Below, piece by piece: positions 5,640 to 14,534 of a stretch of 22,487 bases of DNA. The translations under genes were made by a program, and so were the position numbers. This DNA is from JACPPO01 sp965262505 (GTDB lineage: Bacteria; Acidobacteriota; Vicinamibacteria; Vicinamibacterales; UBA2999), in assembly GCA_965262505.1 (NCBI GenBank), contig CBDHFM010000025.1:1-22487 (forward strand), read 5' to 3'. The number at the start of each line of letters is the position of its first letter. Position 1 is the stretch's first letter. Under the pieces are notes generated by a model, which was not told the origin of the DNA, did not search any database, and worked only from the letters and a program-made list of their open reading frames with translations.

Positions 5640-8252
5640 ATGGCACGAGAAAAGAAAGCAGAAACCAAGCGGCCGATCGAGTCCTACGAGCATCGGGACA
5701 AAGAACGCGTCAACAATCCTCCGGTGGGGCTGGTGACACCGGACACGGACCCGGACGCGGGCGCGAAGAAGACCTACGCCTACGATCCGCATCTGGACCC
5801 GCAACTGATGTGGGCGGGCAAGGTTGAACATACGTCGTTCGAGCTTCCCACAGTGTCGCTGCACGTCCACGAGCGCATCGACCCGCGTACGATCATCGAG
5901 GCAGTCAGAAAGCGCAACGGCAGGATGCCGCAGGGGATGCTGTTTGAGATGCTGGAAGAGAACCCACCCCTGCGGCAGGCCGTTGAGTTCTACCAGCACG
6001 CCCACGGCTGGAGCAATCGGTTGGTGGCGGGCGATAGCCTCCTGGTGATGAACTCGCTGCTGGAGAAGGAAGGCATGGCCGGCAAGGTGCAGATGGTCTA
6101 CCTCGACCCTCCCTACGGCATCCGCTACGGTTCCAACTTCCAGCCCTTCGTCAACAAGCGCGACGTGAAGGACGGCAAGGACGAGGATCTGACCGCTGAG
6201 CCGGAGCAGATCCGCGCCTTCCGCGACACTTGGGAGTTGGGTATCCACTCATACCTCGCCTACTTACGCGACCGTCTGCTACTTACCCGTGAGCTGCTGA
6301 CCGAGAGTGGCAGCGTGTTCGTTCAGATAGGCGACGAGAACGTGCATTTGGTGCGCAGCTTGATGGATGAAGTGCTTGGGCCCGGCAATTTCTGTGCGCA
6401 GGTCGCTTTCCGTACGTCTGTGCCATTAACGTCGGCGGGTCTCGCTGGAGTTGCCGACTACGTGTTGTGGTACGCGAAGAACAAGAGCGGGATGAAGTAT
6501 CAGGATGTGTTCGCCACTCGATCGGTCGGCGAGGGAACGGTGTTCACTTCAGTTCAACTGCCGGACGGAAGTCGAAGAGCGATGACACCGGAGGAGCGCG
6601 CAGAGCCGAAGCTTCTTCCAGCGAAGGCAAGGGTCTTCGGGACCGACAACCTAGTATCAAGCGGCTATACGCCGACCTGCATCTTTCCAATCGAGTTCGA
6701 TGGCCGGACATTCAATCCAACATCAAGAAAGAGTTGGAAGACCAATCAAATCGGTATCGAGGCACTGAGGAAGGCGGACAGGCTCTCTGCGTCCGGAAAG
6801 ACGCTGCGCTACTTAACGTTCGTTGACGACTATCCCGTCATGAAGCTCTCCAACCTGTGGACGGACACAAAAGGCGAGTCTGACAAGACCTATGTTGTCC
6901 AAACCGGTACAAAGATCGTTGAGCGCTGTCTCATGATGACAACCGACCCAGGCGACTTGGTCTTCGATCCGACCTGCGGTAGCGGCACGACGGCATACGT
7001 CGCCGAGCAGTGGGGCCGGCGGTGGATCACTTGCGATACCTCGCGTGTGGCATTAACGCTGGCCAAGCAGCGTCTAATGACTTGCGCCTTCGACTTCTAC
7101 GAGTTGGCCCACGCGCAGGAGGGCGTTGCGAGCGGCTTCAAGTACAAGACCGTGCCGCACGTCACCCTCAAGTCCATCGCCAACAATCAGGACATCAAGG
7201 AAGGCATGACGCGCGCGCAAGTCGATGCAGTCATCGCCCGCCATGCGCCGCAGGAAACGCTCTACGACCAACCCGTCGTGGATCGGACCAAGACGCGTGT
7301 CAGCGGACCGTTCACGATGGAAGCGGTACCAGCCCCGGCGGTGAAGTCGGTTCAGGAGTTGCTAGAGGATGCGCCACAGCCCGCCGACGCCTCGATCACC
7401 CGTTCCGGCGAAACCCTGCGCCAAGCGGAATGGCGCGATGAACTGCTACGCACTGGGATTCGCGGCAAAGCGGGCCAGCACATCCGCTTTTCCCGCCTAG
7501 AGCCGCTGCCAGGCTGCAGCCATCTGCAGGCCGACGGCGACACTTCCCCAGCGACGAAGGGGACGGACCGGGTGCGCGAGACCAGCCAAGTCCACGCGCC
7601 CCAGCGCATCGTCATCGCCTTCGGGCCGGAGCATGCGCCGCTCGAACAGCGCCAAGTCGCCCAAGCCATCGATCAGACGCAGACGCTGGTACCTAGGCCG
7701 AAGCTCATCGTTTTCGCCGCCTTCCAGTTCGACCCGGAGGCCGCTAAGGATATCGACGAGATCAACTGGCCGGGCGTGACCCTGCTCAAAGCGCAGATGA
7801 ACGCCGACCTGTTCACCGATGACCTCAAGAAGAAGCGGATCAGCAACGAGTCGTTTTGGCTCATCGGCCAGCCGGACGTGCAGCCCGAGCGAATCGCGAC
7901 CGGCGACGACGAAGGCAAGTTCCGCATCTCGGTTCACGGTTTCGATTACTACAACACCAAGACCGGCAACGTGGAATCAGGCGGCGCCGACCAGATCGCC
8001 ATGTGGATGCTCGACCCGGACTATGACGGGCGAAGCCTGTTTCCCCGTCAGGTGTTCTTCCCCATGGCCGGCGCCAAGGAGGGCTGGGCGAAGCTTGCTC
8101 GCAATCTCAGGGCCGAGATCGACGAGAGCCTAATCGAAGCGTATCACGGCACGGTTTCCCTGCCATTCGAACCCGGCGAGCATGGGCGAGCCGCGGTCAA
8201 GATCGTGGACGACAGGGGAATCGAGAGTTTGAAGATTGTGGAATTGCGGTGA
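5640..8252 (+). CDS. mod: Type III DNA methyltransferase (Mod subunit)
   Basis: The product (870 aa) uses S-adenosylmethionine to methylate adenine (N6) within a short recognition sequence and is the specificity subunit of a type III restriction-modification enzyme. The catalytic DPPY lies at 156-159 (MVYLDPPYGIRYGSNF) and the SAM-binding FDPTCGSGTT at 442-451, the beta-class order. The stretch between them (about 240-430) is where the target-recognition domain should be. The C-terminal 350 residues are typical of large Mod proteins. I chose the ATG at 5640, with AAGAGG (5624-5629) upstream, over a GTG at 5613. mntA, hepT and res follow in the same direction. The sequence looks intact, so methylation should persist even though res is broken. 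Confidence 0.93.
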   Translation: MAREKKAETKRPIESYEHRDKERVNNPPVGLVTPDTDPDAGAKKTYAYDPHLDPQLMWAGKVEHTSFELPTVSLHVHERIDPRTIIEAVRKRNGRMPQGMLFEMLEENPPLRQAVEFYQHAHGWSNRLVAGDSLLVMNSLLEKEGMAGKVQMVYLDPPYGIRYGSNFQPFVNKRDVKDGKDEDLTAEPEQIRAFRDTWELGIHSYLAYLRDRLLLTRELLTESGSVFVQIGDENVHLVRSLMDEVLGPGNFCAQVAFRTSVPLTSAGLAGVADYVLWYAKNKSGMKYQDVFATRSVGEGTVFTSVQLPDGSRRAMTPEERAEPKLLPAKARVFGTDNLVSSGYTPTCIFPIEFDGRTFNPTSRKSWKTNQIGIEALRKADRLSASGKTLRYLTFVDDYPVMKLSNLWTDTKGESDKTYVVQTGTKIVERCLMMTTDPGDLVFDPTCGSGTTAYVAEQWGRRWITCDTSRVALTLAKQRLMTCAFDFYELAHAQEGVASGFKYKTVPHVTLKSIANNQDIKEGMTRAQVDAVIARHAPQETLYDQPVVDRTKTRVSGPFTMEAVPAPAVKSVQELLEDAPQPADASITRSGETLRQAEWRDELLRTGIRGKAGQHIRFSRLEPLPGCSHLQADGDTSPATKGTDRVRETSQVHAPQRIVIAFGPEHAPLEQRQVAQAIDQTQTLVPRPKLIVFAAFQFDPEAAKDIDEINWPGVTLLKAQMNADLFTDDLKKKRISNESFWLIGQPDVQPERIATGDDEGKFRISVHGFDYYNTKTGNVESGGADQIAMWMLDPDYDGRSLFPRQVFFPMAGAKEGWAKLARNLRAEIDESLIEAYHGTVSLPFEPGEHGRAAVKIVDDRGIESLKIVELR

Positions 8253-8319
8253 TGTCGCGACCGAGCAACGCCATGGCGATGGGCGTGTGCGGAAGGCGTC
8301 GGTCGAAGGAGCGCGTACC

Positions 8320-8631
8320 TTGAACCCGCGAGTGTCTATTCCGAAGAGCCGACTCGTCACATTCTGTCAAGGGCACGGAATCAAGCGGCTGGCCATATTC
8401 GGTTCAGCGCTCCGCCCCGATTTTGGGTCGCACAGCGATATCGACGTGCTTGTCGAATTCGACCCGCAGGCGCGGCGAACGCTCAGGGACATGGCGCGCA
8501 TGCAAGACGAGTTGAGCCGGATACTCCGTTGGCGGGTTGATCTGGTCGAACGCACGGCGGTCGAGGCGAGCCGGAACTACATCCGCCGCGATGCCATCCT
8601 CCGTTCCGCGGAGACGGTCTATGCGGCGTGA
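8320..8631 (+). CDS. mntA: MNT-domain nucleotidyltransferase, antitoxin of HepT/MntA pair
   Basis: A 103-residue minimal nucleotidyltransferase. The motif FGSALRPDFGSHSDIDVLVEF contains GS (28-29), ten residues, then DxD (Asp40, Asp42), the metal-binding signature of MntA-type proteins. MntA antitoxins silence a partner HEPN toxin, in studied cases by adenylylating (AMPylating) a tyrosine next to its active site. I chose the TTG at 8320 because GAAGGAG (8305-8311) lies 8 nt before it and it gives the usual compact length; an in-frame GTG at 8287 or 8332 is possible. It begins 67 bp after mod and overlaps hepT by 11 bp, so the pair is translationally coupled. Confidence 0.88.
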   Translation: MNPRVSIPKSRLVTFCQGHGIKRLAIFGSALRPDFGSHSDIDVLVEFDPQARRTLRDMARMQDELSRILRWRVDLVERTAVEASRNYIRRDAILRSAETVYAA

Positions 8632-8962
8632 CGAGGCCTTTCTTCTCGACATGCTGCTGGCGGCACGTGACGCCGTGGCGTTCGTTGCCGGGCTGACGCT
8701 CCAGCAGTTTGAGCGGAACCGTCTGCACCAACACGCTGTTCTCAAGGCCATCGAGATCGTCGGCGAGGCCGCCAGCCGGATCGGCCCTGACACCCGACGA
8801 GCGCACCCCGAGATACCTTGGCCGGAACTCATCGGTATGCGGAATCGGCTCGTGCACGCCTATTTTGATATCGATGTCGGGATCGTGTGGGACACGGTGC
8901 AGAACAATCTGCCGGCGTTGATTGCCAGACTTGAACCGCTCGTGCCACCGGAGCAGAAGTAG
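8621..8962 (+). CDS. hepT: HEPN-domain toxin HepT (DUF86)
   Basis: A 113-residue helical protein whose C-terminal half carries MRNRLVHAYFDID. The RNxxVHxY motif at 74-81 (Arg74, His79, Tyr81) is the HEPN ribonuclease site together with the tyrosine that MntA partners modify. HepT toxins cut RNA, including tRNA in some systems. The ATG at 8621 lies inside the end of mntA. The stop TAG (8960-8962) overlaps the GTG start of res by one base, so the toxin gene is coupled on both sides and is physically part of the restriction-modification operon. The motif is intact and the toxin is probably active if released. Confidence 0.9.
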   Translation: MRRDEAFLLDMLLAARDAVAFVAGLTLQQFERNRLHQHAVLKAIEIVGEAASRIGPDTRRAHPEIPWPELIGMRNRLVHAYFDIDVGIVWDTVQNNLPALIARLEPLVPPEQK

Positions 8963-10761
8963 TGGCCCGCACCACCATCGACCGCCTGATCATCAACTCG
9001 CCCTACGAGGAGCCGGAACGTCACTGGCGCTACGAGCGCGTCACGCGCACCTTCGACTTAGCGGAGGGCCGCCGCCCTGCGGGCTACGTGGTGGCCTCGG
9101 GAGACTCCAAAGTCTTCGACGACCCCGGCATCTTCGTGGAGATTCCGTTGGTCAACCAGATCCGCCCGCGCGTCGAAACTTGGCGTAAGGCGGGCTACCC
9201 GGGCGTATCCAGCATCACCAAGCGGCTGCTCGATCATTGGCACAACCCGGAGGAGTTCGAGGCTCGGCGCTTCTTCTTCTGTCAGTTGGAGGCGGTCGAG
9301 ACGCTGATCTGGCTACTCGAGGCACCCACCGCCGATCGGGTAGGCATCGAGATTAGTCGCGACGGTGGGCAGTTCGCGCGGCAGTGCTGCAAGATGGCGA
9401 CCGGTTCGGGCAAGACCATCGTCATGGCCATGGCGATCGCCTGGCACGTCCTCAACAAGGTGGCCGCGCCGCAGGATGCCCGCTTTGCCAAGAACGTGCT
9501 CATTGTCGCGCCGGGGCTGACGGTCAAGAACCGCCTGGGCGTACTGGAGCCGTCGGCGGCCGACAACTACTACGAGGCGTTCAACATCGTGCCATCGGCC
9601 ATGCTCGACAAGCTGCGCCAAGGCAACGTGCTGATCCGCAACTGGCACACCCTGGCCTGGGACAGTGAAGACCAGATCAAGAAGCGGCGTAGCGTGGACA
9701 AGCGTGGCGTCAAAAGCGACGAAGCCTACACCCGCGAGGTGCTGGGCGAGATGGCGAGCGCCCGCAACCTGCTGGTGGTCAACGACGAGGCCCACCACGC
9801 CTGGCGCGTCAACTGGGAGGCCGAAGGCAAGTATCTGCGCACCCGCGACCTCAAGGACAGTGCCCAGGAAGCCACGGTGTGGATCGGCGGGCTGGACCGC
9901 TTGCACCGCGCGCGCGGCATTCTGAGTTGCTACGACTTTTCAGCAACGCCGTTCACCCCCTCAGGGAAGAAGAGCAGCGAGGAGGCGCTCTTCGGCTGGA
10001 TCGTCAGTGATTTTGGTCTAAACGACGCCATCGAATCAGGATTGGTCAAGACGCCGCGCGTCGTCGTCCGTGACGACGCCGTGCCAGACGCCAAAACTTA
10101 CAAGTCGCGTCTCTACCACATCTACAACGATCCGGACGTGAAGGACGATCTGAACCGGCGGGCTCAAGCAGAGGAACCGCTGCCCGATCTCGTGCTCAAC
10201 GCCTACTACCTGTTGGGCTACGACTGGCGCGAAGCGTGGAAGGCCTGGCGCGAGGCCGGGCTGCCGACCCCACCGGTGATGATCACCGTTTGCAATCGCA
10301 CCGAAACCGCTGCCCGGGTCAAGCACGCTTTTGACTCCAGGCGCATCCACATCGACGAACTGTGCGACCAGGAGCGTGTGCTGCATATCGATTCGAAGGT
10401 GTTGGATCAGGCCGAGTCTAAGGAAGACCAGGCCGCTCCGCTGGAGCTTCCCGACGAGAACGAAGACGACGAGGACAACAGTAGACCGATCGAACGCAAG
10501 CTGACCAAAGCTGAGCGGGCGGAGCTACTGCGCCTGACCGTGGACACGGTGGGTAAGGCCGGTCAGTCCGGCGAGAAGATCCAGAACGTCATCTCGGTCG
10601 GCATGCTGAGCGAGGGATGGGACGCCAAGACCGTGACCCACATCATGGGGCTGCGCGCCTTCTCGTCGCAGCTCTTGTGCGAGCAGGTCGTGGGGCGTGG
10701 CCTGCGACGTACGTCCTACGAGGTGAACTCAGAGACGGGCCTCTTCGAGCCGGAGCACGTC

Positions 10762-10766
10762 AACAT
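10762..10766. repeat. Target-site duplication AACAT, left copy
   Basis: AACAT directly precedes the GGGG terminus of the transposon and matches 14530-14534. A 5-bp duplication is the Tn3-family norm, and the exact match indicates simple, fairly recent insertion. Confidence 0.93.
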
Positions 10767-10800
10767 GGGGCTTGGGGAGCAATGGAACCGAAAGTACGGT
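10767..10800 (+). repeat. Left terminal inverted repeat of the Tn3-family element
   Basis: Starts GGGGCTTGGGGAGC and runs to about 10800. Compared with the reverse complement of the right end, 32 of 34 positions agree, with differences at positions 5 and 23. Confidence 0.92.
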
Positions 10801-10812
10801 AGAAGACTCGAT

Positions 10813-11364
10813 CTAGGTCCGCCGGAGTAGCCGCGACACCGTTGCCGGGTGGACGCCGAACAGGCGCGCCGCGTCGGCGGCGGTCTTCTTCCCCTGCTTG
10901 ACGAGCGTCACAATTTCCTGTTGCTGGTGGGGCTTGAGCTTCGGCGGCCGGCCGCCGATCCGGCCTTCCTTGCGCGCGGCGTCGAGGCCCGCCTTGGTCC
11001 GTTCCTTGAGCATCGCGCGCTCGAACTCGGCGAACGCGCCGACCATCTGCATCATCATCCGACCCGCGGGCGTGGTGGTGTCCACCGCTTCCTTGAGGCT
11101 GCGAAAGCCTGCGTGGCGCTCCTGCACCCGCTCCATGATGGTTAGTACATCGCGCAGGGAGCGTGACAGGCGATCGAGTGTCCAGACGACCAACACATCG
11201 CCTTTCCGGAGCTGACTGAGCAGCTTGTGCAGCTCGGGCCGATCCCAGCGGCCGCCGGAGGCGTTGTCGCGGAAGATGAGCTCACAGCCGGAGGTTTTGA
11301 GCGCGGCGACCTGAGGGGCGGTAGTTTGCTCGCCAGTGGAGACGCGCGCGTAGCCGATGAGCAT
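10813..11364 (-). CDS. tnpR: Serine resolvase TnpR
   Basis: A 183-residue serine recombinase that resolves the cointegrate formed during replicative transposition. The N-terminal catalytic domain starts MLIGYARVSTGEQ with nucleophile Ser9, followed by the DVLVVWTLDRLSRSLRD segment and AGRMMMQMVGAFAEFERAM. The C-terminus has a helix-turn-helix (KTAADAARLFGVHPATVSRLL). I start it at the ATG at 11364, which gives the normal resolvase N-terminus and length; upstream starts would run into the control region. It diverges from tnpA, which fits shared control through res-site binding. Confidence 0.93.
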   Translation of the reverse strand: MLIGYARVSTGEQTTAPQVAALKTSGCELIFRDNASGGRWDRPELHKLLSQLRKGDVLVVWTLDRLSRSLRDVLTIMERVQERHAGFRSLKEAVDTTTPAGRMMMQMVGAFAEFERAMLKERTKAGLDAARKEGRIGGRPPKLKPHQQQEIVTLVKQGKKTAADAARLFGVHPATVSRLLRRT

Positions 11365-11499
11365 GATTGCGTAAAGGTATTGCATACGTGACTGGTAATG
11401 CAATACTGTTTTGCACCCTGTAAACGTGGGGTTTCCTGCCGATCGCCCCTCCGTGCGCAAACCATCGTTTATGCAACTCCGCCACGTCGGGAAGCCGCG
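11365..11499. promoter_or_regulatory. Divergent control region with candidate resolution site (res)
   Basis: The 135 bp between tnpR and tnpA contain a perfect 9-bp inverted repeat GTATTGCAT (11377-11385) / ATGCAATAC (11398-11406), 30 bp overall, the right size for a resolvase crossover site. Further related blocks (tgttttgca at about 11407-11415, gtttatgca at about 11467-11475) could be accessory subsites. Both promoters must also lie here. The subsite assignment is inferred. Confidence 0.6.
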
Positions 11500-14496
11500 A
11501 TGCCCGTGAGCTTCCTGAGCCCGGCGCAGCGCGACAGCTACGGCCAGTACCTGGGCGACCCGTCAACCCAAGAGCTGGCCAGGTACTTCCACCTCGATGA
11601 CAGCGATCACACGCAGATCGTCGAGAAGCGCGGCGATGCCAACCGTCTCGGATTCGCTCTGCAGCTCACCACGGTGCGCTTCGTGGGGACGTTCCTCGAT
11701 GATCCGACGGCCGTGCCACCGGCGGTACTCGCCACGATGAGCCGGCAACTTGGCATCGATACGACCACGGACTTGACCGGCTATCGAGACGGCAAGTGGC
11801 GCTTCGCTCATGCCGCACACATCCGGACGGAACATGGGTATCGCGACCTCGCGGATCGCGCGGCCGGGTTTGGCCTCACGCGATGGCTCTACGCACAGTG
11901 CTGGACGGGCACCGAACGTCCGAGCGCACTGTTCGATCGGGCGACGACCTGGATGCTCGCCCACAAGGTGTTGTTGCCGGGCGCGACGACGCTGGAGCGC
12001 TTCGTGGCCAAGCTGCGGCACCGCGTCGACGTGCGCGTGTGGCGCGTGCTGGCGAGCGGCATCAGTCCGCCACAGCAGCGCCGCCTCGAAGATCTGTTGC
12101 GCGTGCCAGATGAAGGGCGCAGCTCATCACTCGTGACGCTGCGGACGGGTGCCGCGATGGTGAGTGGCCCGGCGTTGGTGCGTGCGCTCGAGCGGCTGAA
12201 CGCCGTCCGTAGCCTCAGCATCACCGTGCCAGCGGCCGCCGCGATCGCGCCGACGCGAATGGCAGCCCTGGCGCGCTTTGCGGAGAAAGCCAAAGTCACC
12301 GCGGTCGCACGGTTGCCAGCGTTACGCCGAGCCGCCACGTTGGTCGCGTTCGTCCACTCGCTCGAAGCCTCCGCACAGGATAACGCGCTCGAGGTCCTCG
12401 ACCGACTGTTACGCGACATCTTTGGTGCCGCCGAAAAAGCGGATCGGAAAGCACGGTTGCGCAGCCTTAAGGATCTCGATGCGCTTGCCCTCACGTTGGC
12501 GCACGCCTGCGCGGCGCTCCTCGATCCCGCTCTCCCGGACAACGTGCTGCGCGACCACGTGTTCGCGCGTGTCCCCCGCGCCACCCTGGCCGAGGCCCTC
12601 GGGACACTGAGCACACTGGTGCGGCCGCCGGATGACGTGTTCTACACCGAGCTGCAGACGAGGTACCGACGCGTGCGGCTGTTCCTGCCAACCCTCTTGC
12701 ACCAGGTGCACTTTGAGGCCGCTCCGGCCGGCGCGGCTGTCGTCGCAGCGCTCGAGTATCTCAAGCGTCGTGAAGCGCCGGCGCGGGCCCAGGACGTGGC
12801 GCCGTCTGCGGTCGTGACGACAGCCTGGCGGCGATACGTGTACGGCGCGAACGACGCGGTCGATCACCGGGCCTACACCTTCTGCGTCCTCGACCAACTG
12901 CGCGAGGCGCTGCGCCGGCGGGATGTCTTCGTGACGCCGAGCTGGCGGTATGCCGATCCGCGGCGCAATCTCCTGGCTGGCGCCGAGTGGGAGGCGGCGC
13001 GGCCGATCATGTGTCGAACGCTTGGCTACAGTCCTCGCCCAGAACCGATCCTTGCCGCGTTAAGCGACGAGCTGGATCAGACCTACCGCGCGGTGGCCGC
13101 GCGCCTCCCCAACAATCCAGCCGTGCGTTTCGAACGCATCGACGGGAAGGACGAGCTGATCGTGAGCCCCCTCGACAAGGTCGAGGAACCCGCGTCGCTG
13201 GTGGCGCTACGGACCGCCATCGCGGGACGGTTGCCCCGTGTCGATCTGCCGGAGATCCTGCTCGAGATCGCGGCGCGTACAGATTTCGCCGTCGCGTTTA
13301 CGCACGTCAGCGAACGCGCGGCGCGGGTCACGGATCTTGGCGTCAGCGTCTGCGCCGTGCTGCTGGCGGAAGCCTGCAACACCGGCCTCGAGCCACTCGT
13401 GCGCCACGAGACTCAGAGCTTGCGGCGCGATCGCCTGTCCTGGGTCAGCCAGAATTACCTGCGCGACGAGACCTTGCGCGCGGCGAACGCGCGCCTCGTC
13501 GCGGCGCAAACCGGGATCCCCTTGGCGCGCGCCTGGGGCGGTGGTGAGGTGGCCTCCGCCGACGGCCTGCGCTTCGTGGTGCCGGTGCGCACCGTGCACG
13601 CGGGGCCCAACCCCAAGTACTTCGGTATCGGCCGGGGCGTCACCTACTACAACCTCGTGTCCGATCAGTTCACCGGCCTGCACGGCATTACGGTCCCGGG
13701 GACGTTGCGCGACAGCCTGGTGCTGCTCGCGGTCGCGCTCGAACAGCAGACAGAGTTGCAGCCCACGCAGATCATGACCGACACCGGGGCCTACTCGGAT
13801 GTGGTGTTCGGTCTCTTCCGCCTGCTCGGCTACCGCTTCAGTCCGCGGCTCGCCGACATCGGTGGTACCCGCTTCTGGCGGATCGATTCCCGGGCCGACT
13901 ACGGCCCGCTTAACCGCGTGGCACGCCAATCCGTCAACCTCGACCGAATCACCCCACAGTGGGACGATATGTTGCGGACGGTCGGCTCGCTGAAACTCGG
14001 GCGCGTGCCGGCCACCGGTATCATGCGCACGCTGCAGGTGGGGGATCGGCCAACGCGCCTGGCGCAGGCGTTCGCGGAGTTCGGACGGATCGACAAGACC
14101 ATCCACACGTTGACGTACCTCGACGATGAGGCCAAACGTCGCGCCACGCTGATCCAGCTGAACCGGGGAGAAGGTCGCCATGCCTTGGCCCGCGCCGTCT
14201 TCCACGGCAAACGTGGCGAACTGCGGCGACGTTACCGTGAAGGCCAGGAAAACCAGCTCGACGCACTCGGCGTCGTCGTCAACATGATTGTGTTGTGGAA
14301 CACCATCTATATGCAGGCGGCCCTCGACCAGCATCGCGCAGATGGCCACTCGGTGCGTCCAGAAGACGAGGCGAGACTGTCACCGCTCGGCCACGAGCAC
14401 ATCAACCTGCTGGGACGCTACTCGTTCGCCGTACCTGAATCGGTCGCTCGTGGCGAGCTCCGGCCGCTCAGAAACCCCGCTGACGGCGGTCGCTAA
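11500..14496 (+). CDS. tnpA: Tn3-family DDE transposase TnpA
   Basis: A 998-residue transposase, the normal length for the family, which recognises the 34-bp ends and performs replicative strand transfer. I start it at the ATG at 11500 (MPVSFLSPAQRDSYG), the usual family N-terminus; the frame is open further upstream but through the resolution site. The catalytic triad can be placed at Asp688 (SADGLRF), Asp761 (IMTDTGAYSD) and Glu891 (NRGEGRHALAR), spacing that agrees with studied Tn3-family enzymes. The C-terminus has HINLLGRYSF. The stop codon (14494-14496) touches the right inverted repeat, so the element is packed with no spare DNA. Confidence 0.95.
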   Translation: MPVSFLSPAQRDSYGQYLGDPSTQELARYFHLDDSDHTQIVEKRGDANRLGFALQLTTVRFVGTFLDDPTAVPPAVLATMSRQLGIDTTTDLTGYRDGKWRFAHAAHIRTEHGYRDLADRAAGFGLTRWLYAQCWTGTERPSALFDRATTWMLAHKVLLPGATTLERFVAKLRHRVDVRVWRVLASGISPPQQRRLEDLLRVPDEGRSSSLVTLRTGAAMVSGPALVRALERLNAVRSLSITVPAAAAIAPTRMAALARFAEKAKVTAVARLPALRRAATLVAFVHSLEASAQDNALEVLDRLLRDIFGAAEKADRKARLRSLKDLDALALTLAHACAALLDPALPDNVLRDHVFARVPRATLAEALGTLSTLVRPPDDVFYTELQTRYRRVRLFLPTLLHQVHFEAAPAGAAVVAALEYLKRREAPARAQDVAPSAVVTTAWRRYVYGANDAVDHRAYTFCVLDQLREALRRRDVFVTPSWRYADPRRNLLAGAEWEAARPIMCRTLGYSPRPEPILAALSDELDQTYRAVAARLPNNPAVRFERIDGKDELIVSPLDKVEEPASLVALRTAIAGRLPRVDLPEILLEIAARTDFAVAFTHVSERAARVTDLGVSVCAVLLAEACNTGLEPLVRHETQSLRRDRLSWVSQNYLRDETLRAANARLVAAQTGIPLARAWGGGEVASADGLRFVVPVRTVHAGPNPKYFGIGRGVTYYNLVSDQFTGLHGITVPGTLRDSLVLLAVALEQQTELQPTQIMTDTGAYSDVVFGLFRLLGYRFSPRLADIGGTRFWRIDSRADYGPLNRVARQSVNLDRITPQWDDMLRTVGSLKLGRVPATGIMRTLQVGDRPTRLAQAFAEFGRIDKTIHTLTYLDDEAKRRATLIQLNRGEGRHALARAVFHGKRGELRRRYREGQENQLDALGVVVNMIVLWNTIYMQAALDQHRADGHSVRPEDEARLSPLGHEHINLLGRYSFAVPESVARGELRPLRNPADGGR

Positions 14497-14529
14497 CCGT
14501 ACTTTCCGTTCCATTGCTCCCCAAACCCC
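14496..14529 (-). repeat. Right terminal inverted repeat of the Tn3-family element
   Basis: Ends ...GCTCCCCAAACCCC; reverse complement starts GGGGTTTGGGGAGC and pairs with the left end at 32 of 34 positions. The tnpA stop codon overlaps its inner edge. Confidence 0.92.
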
Positions 14530-14534
14530 AACAT
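14530..14534. repeat. Target-site duplication AACAT, right copy
   Basis: Matches 10762-10766 exactly. The res frame continues from 14535 after dropping this copy. Confidence 0.93.

Larger units (their letters stand above)
8962..10830 (+). pseudogene. res: 5' part of type III restriction gene res, cut by Tn3-family transposon
   Basis: This frame encodes the helicase half of a type III restriction subunit: Walker A ATGSGKT (146-152), DEAHH (275-279), SATP (327-330) and QVVGRGLRR (575-583). Native coding ends at 10766 in ...EPEHVN; the last about 20 codons to the stop at 10830 are read from the transposon end. The GTG start overlaps the hepT stop (TAGTG). Joined to 14535-15564 after removing the transposon and one AACAT copy, the frame runs without error to 944 residues, reading VNIFGVPFTFLPHEGG across the junction. 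The truncated product keeps ATPase motifs but lacks the nuclease, so restriction should be lost unless the two halves are made separately and associate. Confidence 0.92.
10767..14529 (+). mobile_element. Tn3-family transposon, 3,763 bp, tnpR and tnpA only
   Basis: The element is bounded by inverted repeats that begin GGGG and is flanked by perfect 5-bp duplications (AACAT). It carries a minus-strand resolvase and a divergent plus-strand transposase with a candidate resolution site between them, and no passenger gene. Tn3-family elements move by replicative transposition, with cointegrates resolved by TnpR at res. All parts look intact, so it is probably active or recently active. It is inserted in the restriction gene res. 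Confidence 0.95.

Noticed and set aside
5269..5640. Plus-strand open frame of 123 codons before mod
   Set aside because: Arg-rich translation, no ribosome binding site, covers palindromes and the mod leader; probably chance.
5115..6248. Minus-strand open frame of 377 codons covering the junction and start of mod
   Set aside because: Opposite the DPPY region of mod and not protein-like; no start signal.
13207..14349. Minus-strand open frame of 380 codons opposite tnpA
   Set aside because: Lies over the catalytic part of an intact transposase and has no recognisable motif.
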